Assembly: GCA_958510875.1 (NCBI GenBank)
Contig: OY294069.1
Coordinates: 179,100,868 to 179,164,867 of the forward strand
Length of the DNA stretch: 64,000 nucleotides
Direction: 5' to 3'
From: Endomychus coccineus
Lineage: Eukaryota; Arthropoda; Insecta; Coleoptera; Endomychidae
Part shown: positions 56,149 through 64,000 of the stretch, piece by piece
How positions within the stretch are numbered: position 1 is the first letter of the stretch
Layout: every line of letters starts with the position of its first letter
Notes under the pieces: generated by a model
The model's input: the letters and a program-made list of their open reading frames with translations, nothing else
Database searches by the model: none
What the model was told of the DNA's origin: nothing
Program-made: the position numbers and the translations under genes

Positions 56149-57625
56149 CAGGGCCGGATTTAAGGTGGTGGAGGCCCCTGGGCCCAAGTTTGGTGGGGGC
56201 CCCTATATGTCAGAGGGTAACATTTTTTTAAATTCAGTATACACCGACTGTATACTGAATGCAATTTTAATGCATTTTAAAACAATATATATTTTATTTA
56301 ATGTACATAAATATCAATAACTTTACACAGGTATTTTTCTGTTGCTGCTCAAAATCCCGAGATCGTTAAGACGTTGCTGAGTCATTGCCGTTTGCAATTT
56401 GTTTTTCAATCATTTTAATTTTGAAAATGAACTTTTCGCTGAAAAATTCGTGGTCATCAAAACGAGATACATTTTTAATATAGTTTCAACATTAGGAAAA
56501 GCATCCTGCAGCTGTTTTTAAATGATTAACGAATACTTACAATGTTCGCGACTTAAGTTGGTCTTTGTTTCCAGCAAACTGTCTGTAAAATTCGGCAAAT
56601 TGTATTAGCTCGACCCCAAGATTTTCATCAACATCGTCTTTGTAAATCTTAGCCAAAAGCCGTGCTTGTTTACGCAAATCATCGGAACTCAAATTCTCGA
56701 GTTCAGCAAGAAATCCGAAATGCGTAGACACTAGTTCATACGCTGCAAACCGTTGGTCCAATGATGTCAACAACTGGTCGATTACAGGGAGGTAGTTTTA
56801 GACGAAAAATTTCCGCGATGGTTACAGGTCCACTTCTGGCGCGTGTCCGTAGTTCAGTGGAATCAAGCGGAGATTTCGGCGCCGTGTCTTCGAGGTCTCG
56901 TACTCTGACGTTCCGGTTCGTTTTCCTGCTTGTTCGTAGAACGCAAAGTTGTCGCGTTCTTTCTCAATGAAAACTCTCAGTGACTTCAGACTGCCGATTA
57001 CAAGTCGAGCTTGGAGTTTTGAAGCAGTTTGCTTGTCGCGTTAACTCTGTTTAAAATGTCATTCCAGAAGACAGCATAGATGCCATTTTCCAATTTGCAC
57101 ATTTGCTTATGCAAGCCTTGACACTTGACTTGGGTCTATGTCGAATGTTGCTCATCATCTTCGGACATTAACAAGAGCGTTTGTTTTATGTCTGCATATC
57201 CCAGCACCAAAGCATTAGTAGCATCTGCGCGAGAAGACCTGCGGGTACTATTCACTAGAGTTGGAAAATGTATGTGACGTTTCTCTGTGTCGGAGTGAGA
57301 TGTTTAGAGTTTCTTGTAACGACTTGTAGAGCTCATGAAAAATAAGTAAACTTCTTCCAAAAAGTGAAAAACCGCAAATAGATTTTTAATAGCAAAAAAT
57401 ATATTGCAAAATCTGTAGTACATGCACTAAATGACGCAAAAAGACGATATTATTCATTATAGATTACCAATATTCACATCAATACTGTTGATTACTATAT
57501 TAAATAATTGTCATGTCTTCTGTAATAAGCAAATTATTTTCTTCACTTGATCTTTGGTGGGGGCCCCTAGGTGGTGAAGGCCTCTGGGCCATGGCCCACT
57601 TGGCCCACCCCTAGATCCGGCCCTG
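56149..57625 (-). mobile_element. hAT-superfamily transposon, internally deleted, with perfect 8-bp target duplication
   Basis: It starts CAGGGCCGGATTTA and ends TAGATCCGGCCCTG, the CAGGG...CCCTG ends of hAT elements, flanked by CCTCGTAC at 56141-56148 and 57626-57633. An exact 8-bp duplication is the hAT signature. Subterminal GGGGGCCCCTA blocks recur at both ends. At 1477 bp it is too short for a full transposase; a C-terminal-half piece remains on the - strand. The perfect duplication suggests moderate age at most. Confidence 0.93.
56537..57000 (-). pseudogene. hAT transposase fragment
   Basis: The 78-codon frame at 56773-56537 reads SLDQRFAAYELVSTHFGFLA then ELENLSSDDLRKQARLLAKI and DDVDENLGVELIQFAEFYRQ, which resembles the region before the C-terminal dimerisation part in ZMYM/DUF4371-type hAT transposases. 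Just upstream, in another frame, FIEKERDNFAFYEQAGKRTG then TSEYETSKTRRR (about 56965-56860) continues the same type of protein. No catalytic triad is present. Confidence 0.65.
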
Positions 57626-57789
57626 CCTCGTACCCATTTAATTGCAATCGTATCGAATCAATACGTTATTGATAACATATGGAATATCAATATTACATAT
57701 ATTGCATAGTGAAATACATCCATCTCATAAAGTGATATAATAAAACACCCTCGAACTTACACCTCCATTTTTCAGTTTAACATTCTTAT

Positions 57790-58175
57790 TAGTGCAGTCA
57801 AATAGGTATAAAAATATGCCAAACCTCGAAATCCTTGGGAAATGAACCGATTTTGATGGGACAAAGTGCTCAAGTTCTCTTCGGAATTTTATCAGGGACA
57901 AAGTCTACCTCGTCTAAAGTTGCGAAAAATGTTTGCATTGTTCGTAAACAATAAATTAACAATTTAACTAGCGTATTTATGAGATAACATAAAAATTCAT
58001 AAGCAATGATCGGGTAAAGACTATTTTTGGTCAGTATGAAATATGTTTGACGAAAATAGCGCGGCACTTATTTAGGAAAATTGTTCAAATCAATCGGTCA
58101 TTTCTTTCTTAAAGCGAAGAGCATTTAGGATGCCATGTTATCAGAATCCACCATAGATAAGACTAAATATCTAGA
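57790..58175. mobile_element. MITE of the TAGTGCAGTCAAAT family, one end only
   Basis: TAGTGCAGTCAAATAGGTAT, ATCCTTGGGAAATGAACCGA and TTTTGATGGGACAAAGTGCT at 57790-57870 match the ends of the element at 48808-49426, and GGGTAAAGACTATTTTTGGTCAG (about 58013-58035) matches an inner block of it, inverted. The other end is lost. Confidence 0.65.
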
Positions 58176-58324
58176 TATCATGTTCTGTTCACTGAAAGAA
58201 AACTAAAGGTGATACAGTATTGACCAGGCTTTCAATGGTTTTGAACACAACTAACCATTTGATTGAATAAACAAAATTAGTTTATTGCTCTCATTATATG
58301 AAGTGATACATTATTTGTAATTTT

Positions 58325-59438
58325 AAATGTGATTCAATCAATCAAAACGAGGTCGGATAAGTCTGGAGCACTTAGACCGCTTGATTGGGTTCATTGTGCG
58401 CCCCTTGATACAAGAATCAGTCCAGCAGGCCGAAGGCTAAGATTTTGCATGGACTGATGTCTCTTATGGCTTAAAACGGCATATCTGTGCTGCTTAGATG
58501 TTGTAGCCTAAGAGAAGCCAGTGCTGGACATTCTGCTAGGATGTGAGAGGCTGTTTCATCCGCCTCTCCACATCTACTACAAGCTGGGTCTTCAAAAATC
58601 CCCATTGTGTGTAGATGTTTATTCTGTGTGTCCTGTGAGGAGTCCTGTCATCAGTTTTAGGCAAAGAGTTCTATACTAGAGGAGACAAGCTATATCTTTC
58701 TCCCTTGGAGCGGTTGATATTATATGGGATATCCCTACTCCTCTTTTTCAGCGAGCGTAATGAATAGGTTTTTTTGTTTGTGTTGCTAGAGATGCATAGA
58801 GTAAGTTTAGCAAAGAGTTCTATAGCTCTTTGAAGTTTAGTAGAAAAACGTCATTCTTCTTTGCTAATCTAAGCTACTACTATCTGCTTTGTGATGATAT
58901 TAACTGATTTGATCAGCTTGCTCTATGCATTAGCAAGGACACAAATGAGAGCCTTGGAGTCGCGGGCAGTTGCTGGACAGTACCGTCCAGTAAAAGTACA
59001 ATTTTGAGGAGTGGGGATAGCCCATGAAAATATCGGGTGAATGGCACTCTTGTCTCCTCTAGTATAGAACTCTTTGGTTTTAGGCCTGTCCTTCTCATAG
59101 ATAGTAGGATTTTAGAGACTTCAGGCGAGAACTTCCTAATGTGGAACTTCGCTTGCCTCATGCCGGGCAGCACGCCAAACCTAGAGCCACTGTCTGTCCA
59201 GTAGCTCCTTGAGGGCGACTAGCCCGGTGGTTGGTGAAATTTCGATCGTTGAATCATGGCCAGGAGCACTCTAAGACCCCGTGTGGCGAGTTCATCGGCC
59301 ACTTCGTTTCCCTTCACGCTAGAATGAGCGGGTACCCAGTCGGAGTTTCCCTGTTCTCCAAGACAAGCCGAGAAAACACTTGGTGCCGCTCGGCTGTCAG
59401 TGCAGATGTAAATCCGCCTAAATGTAATTGACAAAGTG
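58325..59438 (-). mobile_element. R1-type non-LTR retrotransposon, RNase H to 3' end
   Basis: The - strand reads RIYICTDSRAAPS (about 59415-59375), DWVPAHSSVKGNEVADELAT (about 59345-59285), then RRTGLKPKSSILEETRVPFT (59115-59020), DPACSRCGEADETASHILAE then CPALASLRLQHL (about 58590-58500), ending in an (AATC)n-type tail at 58328-58345, the complement of the GATT tail at 34045. This is the same family as 33060-34065. A 28-base perfect inverted repeat joins 58662-58689 to 59049-59076, so the copy is also internally rearranged. Confidence 0.85.
59219..59434 (-). pseudogene. RNase H fragment of the R1-type copy
   Basis: The frame TFRRIYICTDSRAA...DWVPAHSSVKGNEVADELATRG contains the middle Asp (TDS), the His (AHS) and the last Asp (VADEL) of retrotransposon RNase H. 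The first Asp segment is absent upstream, so the copy is 5'-truncated inside RNase H. Confidence 0.85.
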
Positions 59439-60589
59439 TTGTAGAGAAATCATTCAAGAAAAAAAGTAACTGTTTCAATTGCATTATTTATTATAGAAAA
59501 ATAAGTTATCCGCTTCCGTTTCTACTTGCACAAACAGTGCTTAACTGTATTTTATTATCACCGACCGAGGAACTAATAACAAACTATAAAAATAAATAAA
59601 TTCTTATATAATGTAAATAAATTTATTCTATGGTCACTCCAGTTTATTGCAAAGAAAAAAAATAATATATCACTTCAACGCATTAAAAGTTTCTATAAAT
59701 GTTACACATTAACCAATAACAAAAAATTATTCAGTTTATCAGTTTGTCGACCAGTCGTTGCCCATGTCAATCTGTAGGTACCAGCGTGTTGTCTGTAGTG
59801 ACTTTCAGTTGTACCTCAGGTGTGTTCAATGTGATTAAAAATGCATCATGACTGGCGAGAGGTAGGCAAAGCACTCGATGCAGATATCTTTCAGCTAATA
59901 TATCAGCAACGTAGACAGGTTAAGGGGTTAAGCAAAGAGTTTAAAACTCTTTGGGGTTAAGGCGTATTACATTTTGCCAAGCGCATCCACTGTGTTTCAA
60001 AATATTATATCTAGTCTATTCTATTTATTCAACGTCGACCTATTACTGCTACTGTGTGTAATCACCGACGCAGCATGATAAGAGAAACTTTTTAATTCTA
60101 TTAAACTATTTGAAGGTAATGGTTCTAAGTTGGTTAGTTGGTTGCGTTTCAATTGACTTTTTTACTTAGAAATTGAATTATTGATCAAAGATTTTTCGTA
60201 ACCATTGTCCAACGCTATTTGCTGAAGTTTCTCAACTTCGTAGTTGGTTAGCGATCATTATTTTTGTACTAGTACCTTTAGAAATTCCTTCCTTGTTTGA
60301 AAATATTAATTATCCTTTCAATTGGAAATTTTATTCCATTCATAATTTGATATTCAATTTTTATTGAATTTACAAAAAGTTTATATTTAATGAAGTAATT
60401 ATCCATTGTACTACGTTCCCGCAATTTTTCAATTTGGAGAAATAATTGGGGAAACCTCAAGAAGAAATGTCATGACAAAAATCTTATTATGCAATTACAA
60501 ACGAACAATTGGCAATAATATAATAATTATATTTACATTACCGTTGCATGTTCTAGCACAATTATTGATAATTGTTTTTTTTGTTTCAG
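59439..60589. other. Region upstream of the elongase start exon
   Basis: It should contain the 5' end or first intron of the elongase gene. TCAGTT initiator-like sites occur at 59731 and 59739, and a fair donor CAG|GTGTGT follows at 59819/59820, so 59733-59819 is a possible leader exon. The + frame at 60406-60597 runs into the intron acceptor and is not coding. Confidence 0.35.
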
Positions 60590-60599
60590 ATAAATAAAA

Positions 60600-60657
60600 A
60601 TGGCTGTTACACTAAATCCCTTTACTATAGTTAATAATTATTTAAATAAATACCAAG
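60600..60657 (+). CDS. Very-long-chain fatty-acid elongase (ELO/ELOVL), first coding exon
   Basis: The acceptor TTTTTTTTGTTTCAG ends at 60589; ten leader bases precede ATG at 60600. The exon encodes MAVTLNPFTIVNNYLNKYQ plus one base and ends at the donor AAG|GTGAGT. A short N-terminus ending in a YxD-like segment is usual for insect ELO proteins. The join to the next exon gives YQD-SRT-NW, the conserved 'Y.D.R...W.LM.SP' start of the family. ELO enzymes condense malonyl-CoA with acyl-CoA in the ER membrane to lengthen fatty acids, used in insects for cuticular lipids and membranes. The start is chosen because it is the first ATG after the acceptor and in frame. Confidence 0.9.
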
Positions 60658-60899
60658 GTGAGTAGATTTTATTCTCAATTTCATTACCAATTTATAGAAA
60701 AAGAAAGTTAAATCAAAATCATTATGATTATATTCACAACCAAAAAAATTATATGCCGAATTGAACTCTATATGGAGAGCTTTGGACTCAATAAAAACAA
60801 GTGAATATTTTATATTTACCTAGAAATCTATGGAGTAATAATGTTCTGCTTATAAATCTATTTGCCGGTTAATTCCACTTATTATTTTATTTGTTTCAG
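60658..60899 (+). other. Elongase intron (242 bases)
   Basis: GTGAGT...TTTGTTTCAG, phase 1. It is plain AT-rich sequence with no insert. Confidence 0.85.
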
Positions 60900-60982
60900 A
60901 TTCTAGAACGGCTAATTGGTTTTTAATGTCAAGCCCGTTCTATACGTTAGGAATATGTCTTAGTTATGTATATATTGTTAAG
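60900..60982 (+). CDS. ELO/ELOVL elongase, second coding exon (gene continues past window)
   Basis: Between the acceptor TTTGTTTCAG (ending 60899) and the donor AAG|GTAAGA (60983), the exon completes the split Asp codon and encodes DSRTANWFLMSSPFYTLGIC then LSYVYIVK, 28 residues in frame. WxLMSSPxxTxxIxxxYxYxVK is the first transmembrane segment of insect ELOVL proteins. The following exon of this family (starting about VLGPKLMENRKP) and the catalytic HxxHH box were not found by 64000, so the next intron is longer than 3 kb. Which paralogue this is cannot be told. Confidence 0.93.
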
Positions 60983-62045
60983 GTAAGAACTCGAACTGCA
61001 TTTAACAAACTATGGGACTAGTGTACCGTTCCATGTAACATCTTCTACCATATTAAAGTCGCTTGGAAACGTTAGATTTTCAAGTAAATTAGATTTTAAA
61101 AAGACCCACATGCGTATCATTACTCGATAGGTTTATATTGATCATTGTTTTAGCGAAGGAAGTAATATGTAAAAAAAAAGGAAAGCATCAAGATTAGAAC
61201 CTATGACCATGTACGCGAAACTGTTCATAAAAATAGATCACGTTACTTGGGACGTTAGCCGCAATGAATAATGAATCAAATTTACAACGTATGCTATATT
61301 CAATCACATAAAACCATAAATGTAGATACGATGAAGTTTATTTAAATTCAATAATACAATCCGAAAATCTCTGTATAAAGTACATACGTCACATAAAAAA
61401 AAAGTAATTTGTTACCACATTACCTAGTCTAGTTTTTTTAGGTTTTCTGAACTTTGGTCGATATGTTTGGTGTGGTAAATGCATTTTGATACACTCAGAA
61501 GGTACATATTTATTCTAACTATCCATTTCCTACCACTCCCAATCTGTAAAAAAATGATATCATATGAATAATTTATCTGTAGGATAAAATCATGCATATA
61601 ATAAAATCGAATATATTTATGAAAAAATACACTTAAATACCGGAATTTCAATTACCGGTACATATGACAACCTTCAGTTGACTTTTGTTTGGAGGAGAAA
61701 CCACGTTGCTATTTTATGAATTACTTGCGGTTGACCCTGGGCAATGCCCTCAGAAAAAGTTAATAGCCGCAGAAGAAAGATTCTACACTCAATAAATAAA
61801 AATTTGAAATAGCGTGGAGCGACGTAAAATAAACGTTTATGCCATGTGAAAGTTTATTTGAATTGTCAGGGATATCTATGTTATGGAATGGTCTTTCACG
61901 GACATCATGTAACTGTCAATGTATATCAGACCTAAACGTCAGCTGTCTTGTTTAGTGGCTATGTGTTGTTGTCTGTCATAGCATAGACAGTGTGAACTGT
62001 GATGATGATCCATTAATCTATGAATCTCGATGCTGGAGACACCCA
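60983..62045 (+). other. Elongase intron, first part
   Basis: It starts GTAAGA. It holds a tRNA-like segment on the - strand near 61195-61265 (GGTTCTAATC as a poor B box) but no exon. It continues into the elements below. Confidence 0.5.
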
Positions 62046-62049
62046 TTGA

Positions 62050-62610
62050 TACCTGGGAATTGAACAGCGTCCCAATTATGATGATTCACAGGTAAAGGTG
62101 ACTCTCTGCACCAAATATAGAAAACTACGAACGATTTGGTTATCCGAACTTTCGAGTGCATCAAATATGCTTGCCATTCCAATCCTGCTTTAGGCTTTAG
62201 TCTTCTGGAGTGATGAAATGGACGGTCGAGGAGCTGCATACACTCGACAAAGACACCCGGAAAATTATGCATATCCATCAAAGTTTGCATCCTAGGTCGC
62301 CTGTTTCCCGCATTCATCTCCTGGGGAGGTAGGGGACTCCTTAGTCTGAAAGGTCTGCATCGAAATGTGGTCCTGACCATGGCTTGTAAAGTTCTTAGGA
62401 GTTCGAAACCCCTCCTGTGCCCTATCAAAAGTCACGAATTGGACGGAGTGCGGGCATTTATCGTGAAGGCAGCACTAAAAGCTGCGAAAGAACTTCATCT
62501 CGAACCAAGGCCAACTAGACGGCGACCTCGAGTTACAATCTTCTCGCCAGAAAGTCTAGATAAATGCCGCGGAGCAAAATCTTATGCTCAGGCGGTATGT
62601 TGACAAGCCG
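62050..62610 (+). mobile_element. RLE-type non-LTR remnant, second copy, inside the elongase intron
   Basis: The + strand reads SSGVMKWTVEELHTLDKDTR then KIMHIHQSLHPRSPVSRIHL (about 62205-62330) and MVLTMACKVLRSSKPLLCPI then KSHELDGVRAFIVKAALKAA (62367-62490), the thumb and connector of the element at 52935-54640. Only this middle part is present. The - frame at 62018-62428 is its antisense shadow. It lies in sense orientation in the intron. Confidence 0.85.
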
Positions 62611-63354
62611 ATACACGCTGTTTCCTACAAAAACATTGAAACGTTTTTAGATTAGTAGATCGTGGTCGCGAACGAATCACCGGCACTCTATCACAGACCA
62701 CTAACTATTTCAACTAACACCGTTAGTTATTTCTGTGGGCTGCACCTCCAGACAAATGCTTGTTTGATGGTAAAAGGATAGGTATATGAATGGCTATCCA
62801 AATTGTATTATGTTATTCAAATAAGTTTTCCATTTCTGATGATGAATAGTCTTTGCTTTGCAAAAACTTTAACGATGTTTATTAAAAGTCACTCAGTTAT
62901 GATAATAATTATAGTGTGAACTACATTATAAATCATTAAAAAAAACGTATCTTGTTTGTCAATGCTGAAGCTTATGTAATCGTATATTATATTACGCCAA
63001 AAGTTGTAATATCATTTCTAATATTAGAGGCAAGAATACAATGATATACCTACTAATATTTCTTTCTATTGTTAAATATCATTATAAGAAAAGTGAAATT
63101 AACTTATTGCAATATAGAACTATATCGGAATGGTTGCTTTACAAAACGTAATTCTACTTTGATTTCAATTATTATCCCAATCTTCGGAATGATTCAATAA
63201 ATAATCGCTTCACAGTAGTACTATATGAGGTACCATTGTGGAATGTATTATAAAATAATTAATCACTCTTTTTTCACTTATCCAAGACGTATGTATATGA
63301 GCTTACATAGATACGTCATTGATAATGGGTGTATCGCAGTTGAAAAGTGATTTA
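62611..63354. other. AT-rich intron sequence
   Basis: No recognisable feature. Confidence 0.4.
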
Positions 63355-63538
63355 GATAACAATGATAAAGTCTCTCCAGTTTAGATCGATCAGTAACATT
63401 ACAAAATAATAGTTCTAGACAGCTGTTCCGGCCTCTCACTCTCGTTCTACTGATGAGCTCTATGAGAGAGTTTTCTAGAACTATTAGTTTCTTATGTTAC
63501 TGATCGATCTACACTAGAGAGATCTTATTATTGTTATC
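63355..63538. mobile_element. Foldback MITE with 65-bp arms
   Basis: GATAACAATGATAAAGTCTC and on to AGTTCTAGA (63355-63419) is complemented by 63474-63538 with a few mismatches (TACTGATCGATC blocks pair exactly). The 54-base loop holds CTGATGA followed by a 5-bp hairpin but no GAAA. A 184-base element with almost all its length in arms fits a MITE. Confidence 0.75.
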
Positions 63539-63564
63539 TTTTTTTATCGAACAGCGAAGATGTG

Positions 63565-63720
63565 GAGATATTTACCTTGTGAGGTCTTTCCCTAAGCCTA
63601 TAACCTCCAAACCTTCAAGAAAAATTCAAATACCTATCTCCTCCCCCAACATTCCGCCGCTGGCTCACACGACGTTCCTCGAAGATTACAGGTTTACCTT
63701 TCGTGTATTCAAACTATAAA
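63565..63720 (+). mobile_element. Jockey-like 3' tail fragment
   Basis: TATAACCTCCAAACCTTCAAGAAAA (about 63599-63623) and CCGCCGCTGGCTCACACGACGTTCCTCGAAGA match, respectively, the complement of 18085-18121 and the + strand at 8115-8150. The family is the one whose coding tail is readable at 7925-8110. Confidence 0.65.
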
Positions 63721-64000
63721 AAAAAAATTAAAAAAATGTATTCACATATTCATTTTTATCTCATTGCTTCAGATACGTTGGAAAAGGGTGATAGTGAACT
63801 AAATTGAATTTTAATTTAGAGTAGCATTTATCATTTTATATAAATATACGAGATTTTCTAGGTATTCTAGGATTTGCTACCTTACGAAAAAAATATAAAA
63901 TAGCTTCATTTCAACTAGAAGTTATATTTACATCAAGGATTAAAAATGTCGGTATTATTACAAGGTACGTAACGCGAAAGAACGAGAAAGTTCAGTGAAA
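63721..64000. other. Right edge, AT-rich
   Basis: ATGTCGGTATTATTACAAG|GTACGT at about 63946 looks like a tiny exon followed by a donor but matches no known ELO exon; nothing else was recognised. Confidence 0.3.

Noticed and set aside
61190..61270. tRNA-like segment on the - strand
   Set aside because: Only a weak B box (GGTTCTAATC) and no clear A box or acceptor stem; not listed as a feature of its own.
62018..62428. 136-codon - strand frame
   Set aside because: Antisense to the RLE-type element words on the + strand.
63420..63473. CUGAUGA followed by a 5-bp stem in the foldback MITE loop, as a third hammerhead
   Set aside because: The GAAA segment and a stem III/cleavage site are missing; the stem is followed by UUUUC.
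63946..63970. Tiny coding exon ATGTCGGTATTATTACAAG before GTACGT
   Set aside because: Six codons with no matching family and no upstream support; could be chance in AT-rich DNA.

Overview
The window looks like an AT-rich stretch of an insect nuclear genome, possibly a beetle, although the order cannot be fixed from sequence alone. Only one host protein gene is clear: the first two coding exons of an ELO/ELOVL very-long-chain fatty-acid elongase on the + strand at 60600-60982, with good splice sites and the rest of the gene beyond the right edge. A TATA/Inr pair followed by a consensus 5' splice donor at 2942-3108 is a candidate promoter and leader exon of an unidentified gene. Nothing bacterial, viral or CRISPR-like was seen. 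Most of the remaining recognisable sequence is transposable elements at many stages of decay.

Layout. 1-5000: a nearly full-length but broken Penelope-like element (PLE) on the - strand, a flanking pLTR with a well-formed hammerhead ribozyme, and a 5'-truncated + strand relative. 7.9-12 kb: a fragment of a Jockey/R1-type non-LTR element, a second PLE lineage, and an R1-type RT/RNase H remnant. 15.5-18.6 kb: a truncated LTR, an (AT)n run and RT fragments. 19.8-21.8 kb: an RNase H remnant, then a 21-unit satellite of alternating palindromes with higher-order structure. 23-28 kb: another PLE remnant, an RNase H remnant, a mariner split by a solo LTR with intact target duplication, and a Jockey/CR1 tail. 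29.9-32.4 kb: the youngest element, a PLE with an inverted second copy and a 13-bp target duplication. 33-34.8 kb: an RNase H element and small inverted-repeat elements. 36.7-38.5 kb: an LTR followed by a tRNA-Lys-type primer-binding site. 39.6-43.2 kb: a tRNA-derived SINE, a mariner end, a large foldback element carrying a CXC-type cysteine-rich reading frame, and a second tRNA-like repeat. 43.4-46.1 kb: an RT fragment, a solo LTR and a MITE. 48-52 kb: a SINE, a MITE and a mariner interrupted by a 1.2-kb palindrome. 52.9-54.6 kb and 62 kb: two remnants of an RLE-type (R2/R4-like) non-LTR element. 56.1-57.6 kb: an hAT deletion derivative with a perfect 8-bp duplication. 58.3-59.4 kb: an R1-type remnant beside the elongase gene.

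The most unusual material is RNA-structural. PLE copies carry hammerhead folds: one canonical, one decayed, and one in the youngest PLE where conserved C3 and G8 are jointly replaced by U3 and A8, which would preserve the 3-8 base pair. A second dispersed repeat family can be drawn as a looser hammerhead-like fold. The CXC foldback element and the palindromic satellite also deserve follow-up. Coordinates of decayed elements are approximate (tens of bases) because no alignment could be run.
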